Positions 26,393 through 38,227 of a DNA stretch of 64,000 bases are shown here, piece by piece (the first letter of the stretch is position 1; every line of letters begins with the position of its first letter). Below the pieces are notes generated by a model. The model was not told the origin of the DNA. It saw only the letters and a program-made list of their open reading frames with translations, and did no database searches. The position numbers and the translations under genes were made by a program. The stretch is taken from positions 1,590,155 to 1,654,154 of the forward strand of contig VZQC01011008.1 of NCBI GenBank assembly GCA_009823505.1, written 5' to 3'. Source of the stretch: Rhizomys pruinosus (Eukaryota > Chordata > Mammalia > Rodentia > Spalacidae).

Positions 26393-26757
26393 CCTGTCCA
26401 GCTTTGCTACATGCAGCATACCTCTCTCTTTTGGGCTGGTACCACTCCTTGTATGCAGTTCTCCTTGGCATATGTCTCACAGCTCTAGCATCCCCCGCTT
26501 CTTGGGTATCCACTGCCAACCAGGCTTCACCTTCACAGCTTCATCCAATGGGTTGTCAGGCCTTCTTTATGCAGGGACACCCCTGCTTTATCAAAATATC
26601 CCAGTTGCTGCTTAAGTCCTTATTTCCCTCTGGAACTACTTTGCTCTCAGCACTACTTTCTCCCAGGCTTCTACCAGAATAGCCGATTAAGCTCTGCTTA
26701 CAACATTCAACTCCTTTTCTAGTCCAAACTGCCAAAATCTGCCAATTCCTCCAAAAA

Positions 26758-26836
26758 CCTAGATGGTCTACCTAGTGAGCTCCAGACCAGCTGGGACTAA
26801 GGGGAAAACTTGTCTCCAAAAAACAAAAAAAAAAAG
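26758..26836 (+). mobile_element. B1 3' fragment
   Basis: atggtctacctagtgagctc to the A tail. Confidence 0.65.
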
Positions 26837-27429
26837 TGAAAGAACTGCAAGGAAAGAAAAAGGAATAAAGGGGAGGACCTCCATACATCAGTGCCTCAAA
26901 AACAATAAAATACCTAGGACCAAACCTATCCAAAGACACCAAAGATCTCTACAAAAAAAATTTTAAACCCCTGAAGAAGGAAATTGAAGAAGACATCAGA
27001 AGATGGAAAAACCTCCCATTGGAAAAATTAATATAGTAAAAATGTCCATTCTGCCCAAATTAACATACAGATTCAATGCAATCCCAATTAAAATCTCCAA
27101 GAGTTAGCCAAAGCAACGCTGAGGGAAAAAAGACGGGGGCAGGGGCGGGTGTTCTCTATACCAGACTTCAAACTATATACTACAGGGCTATAGTCATAAA
27201 AACAGCTTGGTACTGGCACAAAAACAGACCTGTTGACCAATAGAACAAAATTGAAGATCCAAACTTAAACACATACAATTTCAGTCACCTCATATTTGAC
27301 AAGGGGGCCAAGGAGACACAATGGAGAAAAGACAGCATCTTCAGCAAGTGCTGTTGGCAAAACTGGATCACCACTTGTAGAAGAATAAAATTAAACCCCT
27401 ACCTCTCACCCTGTATAAAAATCAACTCC

Positions 27430-27692
27430 AGGGGCTGGAGAGATAGCCTAGTGGTTAAGAGCACCGACTGCTCTTGCAGAGGACCCGGGTTCAATTCCCA
27501 GCACCCACATGGCGGCTAAGAACCGTCTGTAACTCCAAATCCAGGAGAATTCTAGTTCCAGGGGAATCCAAGACCCTCTTCTGACCTCTGCGGCATTGCA
27601 CGACAAGGGTGCAAAAACCTACACGCAGACAGTACATTCATACACATACGAAAATAAAAAATAAAACTAAAACAAAACAAAATAAAAAAAAT
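27430..27692 (+). mobile_element. B2 SINE in L1
   Basis: Full B2, flanked by the duplicated L1 word aaaaatcaactcca. Confidence 0.95.
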
Positions 27693-28002
27693 CAACTCCA
27701 AATGAATCAAAGACCTCAGCGTGAAACTTGAAATCCTGAAGGTGACAGAAAAAACATTGGCAGCAACCTACAAGACATAGGGGTAGGAAAAGACTTTCTA
27801 AATCAGACAGCAGCTGCACAGGAAATAAAGTTGACAATTGACAAGTGGGACCTCATCAAACTCGAAAGCTTCTGTACAGCAAAAGAAACAATCAGGGAAG
27901 TGAAGACAACACCCACAGAGTGGGAGGAAACCTTCACCAGTGATACAGCTGACAGAGCATTAACTTCTAGAATATATACACTTCTCAAAAAACAAAGAAA
28001 GA

Positions 28003-28235
28003 GGGGCTGGAGGGATGGCCTAGCTGTTAAGAGCGCCGACCGCTCTTGCAGAGGACCCGGGTTGGATCCCCAGCACCCACATGGTGGCTGAGAACCGTCT
28101 GTGACTCCAGTTCCAGGAGAACTCCAGTTCCAGGGGAATCTGAGACCCTCTTCTGACCTCCGTGGCATCGGACGACACGGGTGCGCAGACCTGCATGCAG
28201 ACAATACATTCATACACATAAAAATAAAAAATAAG
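28003..28235 (+). mobile_element. B2 SINE in L1
   Basis: Full B2 with gaggtcagaagagg-type 3' half and A-rich tail. Confidence 0.94.
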
Positions 28236-28460
28236 GGGCTGGAGAGATGGCCTAGCGGGCAGAGGACCCAGGTTCGATCCCCAGCACCCACATGGTGGCT
28301 GAGAACCGTCTGAAGCTCCAAATTCCAGGAGAGCTCCAGTTCCAGGGGAATCCGAGACCTTCTTCTGACCTCCGCGGCGTTGCACGACACGGGTGCACAG
28401 ACTTGCATGCAGGCAGTACATTCATACACATACAGAAATAAATAAAATTAATTAAAAAAA
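28236..28460 (+). mobile_element. B2 SINE in L1, short internal deletion
   Basis: B2 lacking about 25 bp after gatggcctagcgg, in tandem with the previous copy. Confidence 0.93.
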
Positions 28461-28605
28461 AATTTAAAAATAAATAAATAAAAAAGAAAAAAACAAAACA
28501 AAACAAATGACTCACTCAAAAGATGGAGTAAAGAGCTGAACCTCTGTTCAAGGGAGGAATTAGAGATGGCTGAGAAACATCTTCAAAAGTGTTCAGCCAG
28601 CAATG

Positions 28606-30358
28606 AAATAGAAGCAAAGAAAACAATACAAAAAATCAATGAATCCAAAAGTTGGTTCTTTGAGAGAATAAACAAGGTAGACAGACTTCTAGCCCAGTTA
28701 ACAAAAAGAAAGAAGGAACAACTCCAAATCAATACAATCTGTGATGAAAGGGGAAATATCACAACAGACAATGAAAAGATCCAGACACTCATAAGGGAAT
28801 ACTTCAAAAACCTATACTCTATTAAGTTTGAAAATCTAAGAGAAATGGATAAATATCTGGAATCCTGGGACTCACCAAAGCTCAACCAAGAGGAGATCTA
28901 CAGCTTAAATAGACCCATAATTTATGAAGAAATTGAAGATGTAATAAGAAACCTCCCAACTAAAAAAAATCCCGAACCAGAGGTTTTCACAGCAGAATTC
29001 TATAAAAATTTTCAAAAAAGACTTACAACCATTATTACTCAAATTGTTCAGACACAAACAGAGGAATTCTCCCAAATTCCCTTTCTATGAAGCCGCATCA
29101 CTCTAATACCAAAACCAGGAAAGATACAACAAAAAGGAAAACTAATAGACCATCTCTATTGAACACAGATGCAAAAATTCTCAACAAAACACTTTCAAAC
29201 TGCATACAGACCCACATCAAGAAGATCACCACCATGACCAAGTGGATTCATACCAGAGATCAAGGAATGGTTCACATATGAAAATCAAAATATCATCAAA
29301 CATATAAATGGACTGAAAGCAAAAACACAACCATCATCTCAATTGATGCAGAAAAGCCTTTGAAAAATCCAGCATCCCTTCATGCTTAAGGTCCTAGAGG
29401 GAATTGGATTAGAGGGATAATTCCTCAATGTAATCAAAGCTATATCAGGAAACCCACAGCAATATCATCCTAAATGGAGAAATGACAGAAGGCATTCCCT
29501 TTAAGGTAGGAACTCGGCAAGGCTGACCCCTGTCACCACTCTCTTCAATATAGTCTGAAACACTTGCTAGGGCAATAAGCAAGAAAAGAAAATTAAAGGA
29601 GTACTAATTAGAAAAGAGGAAGTTGGGCTGGAGAGCTGGCCTAGCAGTTAAGAGCACCAACTGCTCTTGCAGAGGACCAGCACCCAGATGGCAGATGAAA
29701 ACCATCTGTAACTCCAATTCCAGGAGAAATCCAGTTCCAGGGGAATCTGTTACCCTCTTCTGACCTCTGTGGCATTGCATGACACAAGTGCACAAAATCC
29801 TACATGCAGACAGTACATTCATACACATAAAAAAATAAATAAATAAAACTTAAAAAAAAGAAAAAGAAAGTTAAGCTTCCCTTTTTGCTGATAGATATGA
29901 TTGTTTACAAATTAACTTAAAAAAAACTCCACCAGAAAAACTCCTAGAAATGATTAAGAGTTTCAGTAAAGTGGCAGGATACAAAATTAACCTAGAAAAT
30001 CAGTAGCCTTCTTTACACAACAAAAGCAACAGAAGAAGGAATTCAAGGAGACCTTCCACTCACAACAATAAAATAGCCTCAATAAAAACAATAAAATACC
30101 TAGGAAAAACCTAACCAAAGACACAAAGATCTCTACAACAGAGAATTTTTAACCCTGAAGAAGGAAATTGAAAAAAAGACATGAGAAGATGGAAAAAACC
30201 TCCCATGCTCATGGGTTGGGAAAATTAACAGTAAAAAAATGTCCATTCTACTCAAACTCTTGTACAGATTTAATGCAATCCCAATTAATATCCCCAAGTG
30301 TTTCTTCACAGGCTTGGGAGAAAAAGTCCTTAATTTCATTTAGAAAAACAAAAGACCC
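28606..30358 (+). mobile_element. L1 LINE ORF2 fragment B (reverse transcriptase region)
   Basis: The region encodes the stretch leading into and through the L1 reverse transcriptase, in several frames. The longest open piece (28566-29090) carries the SWFFERINK and NLPTKK motifs typical of L1 ORF2 before a stop. It is 5' truncated, interrupted by a B2 and then by the MaLR at 30359. The L1 resumes at 32878 and again, in the second assembled copy, at 38223. It is not functional. Confidence 0.92.
29626..29868 (+). mobile_element. B2 SINE in L1
   Basis: B2 with a short loss in the B-box region, and gaaaagaggaagtt/gaaaaagaaagtt flanks. Confidence 0.92.
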
Positions 30359-30799
30359 TGTATTAGTCACTTTTCTGTTGCTGTGATAAAACACCAGACC
30401 AAGGAATTTATAAAAGGAAGAGTTTATTTGAGCTTATGATTGGCTGTTCTAGGGAATTAGTCCATTGTGATGGGAGGCATGGCGGCTGGATCTGGAGCAG
30501 CAAACTGAGGGTCACATCTCGCAAAGAACACAGGAAGCAGAGAGGAAGCAACTGTAGACACAGAGGCTTGTTAAAATCACTAAGCCTGCCCAGTGCCTCC
30601 CTCCAGTGACACACTTCCGCACGGCCACACACCCCAAGACTCCAAAAACAGCGCACCAACTGGAGACAAACATCTGAATACCTAGAGCCTATGGGGACAC
30701 TCATCCAAACCACCACATTCCACTCCCTTGGCCCCCATAGGCTCTCTGACTATATAAAATGCAAAATGCATTCAGTCCAACCTTAAAAGTTCCCATAGT

Positions 30800-31063
30800 C
30801 TTTTTTTTTTAATTTTTTTATTTAATTTTATTTTTTCTGTATGTGTTATGAATGTGCTTGTCTGCATGCAAGTCTGTGCACCCGCTGTCGTGCAACGCCG
30901 CGGAGTTCAGGAGAGGGTCTCGGATTTCCCTGAGAACTGGAGTTCTCTGGAATTGGAGCTTAAGCATGGTTCTCAGCCGCCATTGGGTGCTGGGGATCGA
31001 ACCCGGGTCCTCTGCAAGAGAGCGGTCGGCGCTCTTAAACGCTAGGCCATCTTTCCCAGCCCC
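30800..31063 (-). mobile_element. B2 SINE in MaLR
   Basis: Reverse B2 with several single-base insertions that look like sequencing error. Confidence 0.92.
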
Positions 31064-32559
31064 AATCCCCATAGGTCTTTACCAGTTTCAATGCCATTCA
31101 AAAGTCTACAGTCCAAGATCTCTTCTGAACTCGGCCAATCTCTTAACCTGTAAGCTCCTGTAAAACTCAAAAGGACAAATTACATACTCCCAATGTACAG
31201 TGGAATCGAATACACATTCCCATTCCAAAAAGGAGGAATAGAGGCATAGTGAGGAATACATGGACCAAAACAAGACTGAAAACCAGCAGGCAAACCCAAG
31301 TCCAGTAGCTCCACATGCAACCTCTGGGACTTGACTTCCAAAGGGCTTAGATGTGTTCAGCTCTTGCAGCTTTTGCTTGCAACATACATCTTTTTCTTAG
31401 GCTGGTACCACCTCCCGTATGCAGCTCTCCTTGAGCAAATATCTCACGTCTGCATCTCGAATGTCTTCTTGGGGTCTCCGCTGCCAACCAGGCGTTCACA
31501 TTCACAGCTTCATGCAATGGCTTATCAGAGGCCTACTTTATGCAGGGACACCCCTGTGCGCTCTGCCTGACCTTGCGCAGCTCTCTGAAACCTGGAGGAA
31601 GAACATGATGACCCCTTCACTCTTGCAAAACTTCATGCCTCTAAAGCAGCACCACGTGAATGAAACTGCAGTTTGGCTGCAATTTTGGATGGACCCTGGC
31701 CTATTCAACCACATTGCAACTTTTCTCTGCCCTGGACTCTGTTGGAGGATTAGCTGGGTGTGGTCTTGCCCTGAAGGTACTGATTCTTTTGTTTACTTGT
31801 AAATCTCCAGGCTCCTCCTTAATGCTTTAATCTCCTTATGAAAAGGAGGCCTCTCCCTACATGCCTTGGCCCCACCTTTAATCTTCCTAGTGCAGTTTTC
31901 AGATCTAAACTGTACATTCATGCATTTCTTTCTGCTCCATCTGCTCTTCTTCACTGTAGATCTCCACAATATTCACCATTAAAAGCCACGCCACCATTTC
32001 TACATTAGGCTGTCTTGAAATATCCTCACCAAAGACATCAGTCCATCGCTTTTCAACTTAGCATCAGGCAAGCATCATGGCGGAAAACTGCGCAGACTCT
32101 TTTTCAAAATATCCTGGTTGCTGCCTAAGTCTTTATTTTCCCCTGGACCCACATCTTTTGTAGCACATGCTTTCTTCCAGGCCTCCACTAGAATGGCCCC
32201 TTAAGCTCTGCTTACAGTAGTCAACAGCCTTTCTAGCCCAAAGTTCCAAGTCTTCCACATTTCTCCAAACATACCACACATAGGTCTTAGTTCTTCACAG
32301 TCAACAGCCTACTCTCTGTACAAAATTACTAGTATTAGTCACTTTCTGTTGCTGTGATAAAACACCAGACCAAGGGAACTTATTAAAAGGAAAAGTTTTA
32401 TTTGAGCTTACGATTGGCGGTTCTAGGGAATTAGTCCATTGTGGAGGGAGGCATGGTGGCTGGATCTGGAGCAGCAAACGAGGGTCACATCCTGCAAAGA
32501 ACACAGGAAGCAGAGAGGAAGCAATTGTAGACCACCAGGCTTCGTTAAAAACTCACTAA

Positions 32560-32709
32560 GCCTGCCAGCGTGTGGTGTGCATGCCTTTAATCCTAGCACT
32601 TGGGAGGCAGAGGCAAGGCAAATCTTTGTGAGTTCAAGGCCAGCACTGGTCTACCAGAGTGAGTTCCAGGACAGCTGGGGCTTAGGCAGGACCCTGTCTC
32701 GAAAAGACC

Positions 32710-32740
<31 letters not shown>
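32560..32740 (+). mobile_element. B1 SINE in MaLR LTR
   Basis: B1 with a ~27-bp A tail, inserted between two copies of actcact-type words. Confidence 0.92.
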
Positions 32741-32877
32741 CACTAGCTGCCTCCAGTGACCCACACTTCCTCAACAGACACAGCCACACACCCCAAGACC
32801 TCCAAAAAAACAGTGCCACCAACTGAGACAAACGTCTGATACCTAGAGCCTATGGGGGACACAATCCAACCACCACA

Positions 32878-33194
32878 ACCCCAAATAGCCACAAGCACCC
32901 TGGAGTGAAAAGACAATACAGGGGGAATCTCTATACCAGACTTCAAACTATACTACAGGCTATAGTCATAAAAACAGCTTGGTACTTGGGCAAAAAAAAA
33001 CAGACCTGTGACCAATGGAAGATAAGACTGAAGATTCCAAACTTGAGCCATACAATTTCAGCCACCTCATTTGACAAGGGGGCAAAGAAGACACATGGAG
33101 GAAAGACAGCATCTTCAGGAAGTGGTGTTGGCAAACTGGATCACCACTTGTAGAAGAATGAAATTAAACCCTACCTCCCACCCTGAACAAAAAT
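32878..33194 (+). mobile_element. L1 fragment B, continuation after MaLR
   Basis: The L1 ORF2 sequence resumes (ctatagtcataaaaacagct) and stops abruptly at the N at 33195. Confidence 0.88.
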
Positions 33195-33195
33195 C
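33195..33195. other. Single N: assembly join
   Basis: L1 sequence stops at aaaatc and unrelated B2-tail sequence starts immediately afterwards. Confidence 0.9.
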
Positions 33196-34915
33196 NTTCC
33201 TTTTCTAGGGGATCTGACACCCATTTTTGACCTCCGCGGCGTTGCACGGACACGGGTGCACCGACTTGCCGACTTCACACAACAGACTTGCATGCAGGCA
33301 GTTCAAGAATTAGTTTTTTTTTTTTTTTTCTTCTTTTTTTTTTTTTAAGTAATGCAGCATGGGGGCAGTTAGTACATTTCTACACATTTCCAGAAAAGTT
33401 ACATAGTCAGTACAAGTACATTAATACACATACAGAAAAAATAAATAAAATTAGAGTTGGCAGTACATTCCCGAGTAAGTAAGTAGATGGTAAGTACATT
33501 CATACACATACAGAAATAAATAAAACACTTATTACAAATTTAAAATTAATTAAAAAAAAATTAAAAATACCATAAAATAAAAACAAGACAAAAAACAAAA
33601 CAAAAAACAAATGACTCATCTTCAAAAGATGTGGAGTGTAAAGAGAGTAAAGAGCTTGTTGAACGTTGTAACGTAAAAGAGAGCTGTGTGATGTGTGTGT
33701 GATGAATGAACTCTGTTCAAGGGAACGTGAATTCGGAGGAAAATTATTAATTAGGGAAGCGGATTAGAGGAGATATGGAATTTGGAATTGGAGGAATTTA
33801 GCGAGATATTAGCTATGGAAGGAATTAGAGTGGCTGAGCAACATCTTCAAAAAGTGTTCAGCCAGCAATGAAAATCGAAGCAAAAAGAAAACAATACAAA
33901 AAATCAATGAATCCAAAAGTTTGGTTCTTTGAGAGAATAAACAAGGTAGACAGACTTCTAGCCCAGTTAACAAAAAGAAGAAGAGAAGGAAAATCCAAAT
34001 CAATACAATCTGTGATGAAGGGGAAAATATCACAACAGACAATGAAAAGATCCAGACACTATAGGAATACTTCAAAACCTATACTCTACTTATTAGTTTG
34101 AAAATCTAAGAGAAATGGAAATATAATATCTGGAATCTCTGGACTCACCAAAGCTCAACCAAGAGGAGATCTACAGCCTTAAATAGACCCATTAATTTAT
34201 GAAGAATTGAAATTGAGATGTAATAAGAAACCTCCCAACTAAAAAATCCCGGAACCAGATGGTTTCACAGCAGAATCTATAAAAATTTTCAACAAAAGAC
34301 TTACAACCATTATTACTCAAAATTGTTAGACACAAACAGAGGAATTCTCCCAAATTCCCTTCTATTGAAGCCGCATCACTCTAATACCAAAACCAGGAAA
34401 GACACAACAAAAAGGAAAAACATATAGACCATCTCATTTATTGAACACAGATGCAAAAATTCTCAACAAAACAACTTTCAAACTGCATACAGACCCAACA
34501 TCAAGAAATCACCAATGACCAAGTGGATTCATACCAGAGATCAGGAATGGTCACATATGAAAATCATAAATATCATCAAACATAAAATGGACTGAAAGAC
34601 AAAAATCACAAGAAAAAAGAGAAAAGCCTTTGAAAAACTCCAGCATCCCTTCATGCTTGAAGTCCTAGAGGGAATTGGATTAGAGGGATTAATTCCCAAT
34701 GTAATAAGTATATACAGGAAACCCACAGCCAATATCATCCTAAATGGAGAATGACAGAAGAAGCATTCCCCCTTTAAAGTAGGAAACTCGGCAAGACAGC
34801 TTGACCCCTGTCACCACTCCTCTTCAATATAGTGCTTGAAACCACTTGCTAGGGCAACTAAGGCAAGGAAAAGGAAATTAAAGGATACTAGATTAGCTAA
34901 TTAGAAAAGAGGAAT

Positions 34916-35155
34916 TGGGCTGGGTGGAGCTGGCCTAGCGTTAAGAGCAACCCAACTGCTCTTGCAGAGGACAACACCCAGGGCAGATGAAAACCACAAC
35001 CATCTGTACTCCAATCCAGGAGAAATCCAGTTCCAGGGGAATCTGTTACCCTCTTCTGACCTCTGTGCATTGAATGACACAAGTGCACAAAACCACATGC
35101 AGACAGTATCATTCATACACATAAAAAAATAAATAATAAAACTTAAAAAAAAGAA
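34916..35155 (+). mobile_element. B2 SINE in L1 (duplicate of 29626 copy)
   Basis: Same insertion point and same internal loss as the earlier copy, with more indels. Confidence 0.88.
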
Positions 35156-36129
35156 AAGAGAAATTAACCTTCCCTTTTTGCTGATGATATGATTTGTTAC
35201 ATTACTTAAGGGTGCAAAAACTCCACCAGAAAAACTCCTAGATAGAAATGATTAAGAGTTTCAGTAAAGTGGCAGGATACAAAATTAACCTAGAAAATCA
35301 GTAGCCTGTTCTTTACCTAAACAACAAGCAACAGAAGAAGGAATTCAAGAGGAATCAAGCGCTTCCCACTCACACAAACAATAAATAGCCTCAAAAAAAA
35401 ATAAAATACCTAGGAACAAACCTAACCAAAGACACAAGATTTCTAACTACAACAGAAATTTTTAACCCCTGAAGAAGGAAATTGAAGAAGGAAAAAGAAA
35501 AGAAAAAAAAAAAAAAAATGGAAAAAAAAACCTCCCATGCTCATGGGTTGGGAAAATTAATACGTACAAAAAATGTCCATTTACTCAACTCTTGTACAGA
35601 TTTAATGCAATCCCAATTAAATATCCCCAAGTGTTTCTTCACAGGCTTGGGGAAGGAAAAAGTCCTTAATTTCATTTAGAAAAACAAAAGACCCTGTATT
35701 AGTCACTTTTCCTTGTTGCTGTGATATAAAACACCAGACCAAGGAATTTATAAAAGGAAGAGTTTACTTTGAGCTTAGATTGGCTGTTCTAGGGATTAGT
35801 CCATTGTATGGCGGGCAGGCATGGCGGCTGGATCTGGAGCAGCAAACTGAGGGTCACATCTCGCAAAGAACACAGGAAGCAGAGAGGAAGCAACTGTAGA
35901 CCACGAGGCTTGTTAAAATCACCTAAGCCTGTCCTCAGTGACACACTTCCTCGCACGGCCACACACCCCAAGACTCCAAAAACACGCGCCACCAACTGGA
36001 GACAACGTCTGAATACCTAGAGCCTATGGGGACACATCATCAAACCCCCCATTCACTCCCTGGCCCCCATAGGCTCTCTGACACATATAAAATGCAAAAT
36101 GCATTCAGTCCAACCTTAAAAGTCCCAAT

Positions 36130-36387
36130 AGTCTTTTTTTTTTAATTTTTTTTATTAATTTTATTTTTTCTGTATGTGTATGAATGGCTTGTTCTGATGC
36201 AAGTCTGTGCACCCCGTGTCGTGCAACGCCGCGGAGTTCAGAAGAGGCGTCTCGGTTCCCTGAAACTGGAGTTCTGGAATTGGAGCAATGGCTTCTCAGC
36301 CGCCATGTGGGTTGCTGGGGATCGAACCCGGGTCCTCTGCAAGACGGTGGCGCGCTCTTAAACGCTAGGCCATCTTTCCAGCCCCAA
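36130..36387 (-). mobile_element. B2 SINE in MaLR (duplicate)
   Basis: Counterpart of the B2 at 30800-31063. Confidence 0.9.
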
Positions 36388-37904
36388 AGTCCCCATAGTC
36401 TTTACCAGTTTCAAGCCATTCAAAAGCTACAGTCCAAGTCTCTTCTGAGACTCTGGCCAATCTCTTTAAACCTTGTAAGCTCCTGTAAATAAAACTCAAA
36501 AGAGACAAATTACATTACTCCCAATGTACATGGAACCGAATACACATTCCATTCCAAAAGGGAGGAATAGAGGTAGTGAAGGAAATACTGGACCAAAACA
36601 AGACTGAAAACCAGCAGGCAAACCAAGTCCAGTAGCTCCACATGCAACCTCTGGGACTTGACTTCCAAAGGGCTTAGATGGTTTCAGCTCTTGCAGCTTT
36701 TGCTTGCAACATACATCTTTTCTTAGGCTGGTACCACTCCCCCGTATGCAGCTCTCCTTGTCAAATATCTCACAGGTCTGCATCTCGAATGTCTTCTTGG
36801 GCTCTCCGCTGCCAACCAGGCTTCACATTCACAGCTTCATGCAATGGCTTATCAGGGCCTCTTTATCAGGGACACCCCTTGTGCGCTCTGCCTCTGACCC
36901 TTGGCAGCTCTTCTGAAACCGATGGAGGAAGAATATGACCCCTTCACTCTTGCAAAACTTCATGCCTCTAAAGCCAGCACCACGTGAATGAAACTGCCAG
37001 TTTGGCTGCAATTTTGGATGGCACCCTGGTCCTATTCAACACATTGCATACTTTTCTCTGCCCTGGACTGTTGGAGGATTAGCTGGGTGTGTGGTTGCCC
37101 TGAAGGTACTGATTCTTTTGTTTACTTGTAAATCTCCAGGCTCTCCTTAATGCTTTAATCTCCTTATGAAAGGGAGCCTCTCCCTCACATGCCTTGGCCC
37201 CACCTTTAATCTTCCTAGTGCAGTTTTCAGATCTAAACTGTACATTCTGCATTTTCTTTCTGCTCCATCTGCTCTTCTTCACTGAGATCTGCACACAATA
37301 TTCACCATTAAAAGCCACGCCACCATTTCTACATTAGGCTGTCTTGGAATATCCTCCACCAAAGACATTAGTCCATGCTTTTCAACTTAGCATCAGGCAG
37401 AGCCATTTACTAGGCACAGGCAAGCTGGCAAAGCTGCCAGACAGATCTTTATCAAAATATCCTGGTTGCTGCTAAGTCTTTATTTTCCCCTGGGACCACA
37501 TCTTTTGAGCCATGCTTTCTTCCAGGCCTCCACTAGAGAATGGCCCTTAAGCTCTCTTACAGTAGTCAACAGCCTTTCTAGCCCAAAGTTCCAAGTCTTC
37601 CACATTTCTCCAAAAAACATAACATGGTCATGTTCTTCACAGTCAACAGCCTACTCTCTGTAAAATTACTTATTAGTCATTTCTGTTGCTGTGATAAAAC
37701 ACCAGACCAAGGAACTTATTAAAAGGAAAAGTTTATTTGAGCTTACGATTGCGGGGTTCTAGGGAATTAGTCCATTGTGGAGGGAGGCATGGTGGCTGGA
37801 TCTGGGAGCAGCAAACGAGGGTCGGTACATCCTGCAAAGACACAGAAGCAGAGAGAGAAGCATTTTGTAGACCACCAGGCTTGTTAAAACATCACTAAGC
37901 CTGC

Positions 37905-38052
37905 CAGCTGTTGGTGTTGCATGCCTTTTAATCCTAGCACTTGGAGGCGAGAGAGAGCAGAGGCAAATCTTTGTGAGTTCAAGGCCAGCCTGGTCTAACC
38001 GAGTGAGTTCCAGGACAGCTGGGGCTACAGGGAGACCCTGTCTCGAAAAGAC

Positions 38053-38085
<33 letters not shown>
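37905..38085 (+). mobile_element. B1 SINE in MaLR LTR (duplicate)
   Basis: Counterpart of the B1 at 32560-32740, with a ~29-bp A tail. Confidence 0.9.
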
Positions 38086-38086
<1 letters not shown>

Positions 38087-38227
38087 CAGTAGCCTCCCTC
38101 CAGTGACCACACTTCCTCCAGCACAGCCACACACCCCAAGACCTCCAAAAAAACAGTGCCCCCAACTGAGACAAACGTCTGAATACCTAGAGCCTATGGG
38201 GGACACTCATCCAACCACCACAGACCC

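Larger units (their letters stand above)
24650..26757 (-). mobile_element. MaLR LTR element (LTR plus internal region)
   Basis: 24650 to ~25650 is a MaLR LTR in reverse (ctccgttgctataacagcat, aggaagagtttatttgaggt) split by two B2s and one B1. After it comes the non-coding MaLR-type internal sequence (cataggctcatgaccatata onwards), which is also found in the better-preserved element at 30.4 kb. The right-hand LTR is missing. It is a non-autonomous ERVL-related element with no coding frame of its own. Confidence 0.75.
26885..28605 (+). mobile_element. L1 LINE ORF2 fragment A
   Basis: Matches the distal part of rodent L1 ORF2 after the reverse transcriptase (ctgaagaaggaaattgaaga, ataaaaacagcttggtactg, tgggaggaaaccttcacc). 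Frameshifts and stops make it non-functional. Three B2s are inserted. It ends at a junction with a second L1 piece near 28605. Confidence 0.9.
30359..32877 (-). mobile_element. MaLR provirus (LTR-internal-LTR)
   Basis: Complete minus-strand MaLR element. The left LTR is 30359-30717 (TG...CA, ~359 bp) and the right LTR ~32331-32877 (~365 bp once its B1 is removed). The non-coding internal region is about 1.6 kb and contains one B2. The target duplication is GACCC at 30354-30358 and a matching ACCC at 32878-32881. Size, TG/CA ends and 5-bp duplication fit ERVL-MaLR. Such elements lack retroviral genes and depended on other elements for movement. Confidence 0.88.
35695..38222 (-). mobile_element. 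MaLR provirus (duplicate of 30359-32877)
   Basis: Same LTR-internal-LTR element with the same B2 and B1 inside. Here the 5-bp duplication GACCC is clean on both sides (35690-35694 and 38223-38227). Confidence 0.88.

Noticed and set aside
28566..29090. A 174-codon gene
   Set aside because: It is a decayed L1 ORF2 fragment crossing a junction of two L1 pieces.
30359..38222. Coding endogenous retrovirus
   Set aside because: The LTR element has no gag, pol or env frames; it is a non-coding MaLR type, and the second copy is probably an assembly duplicate.
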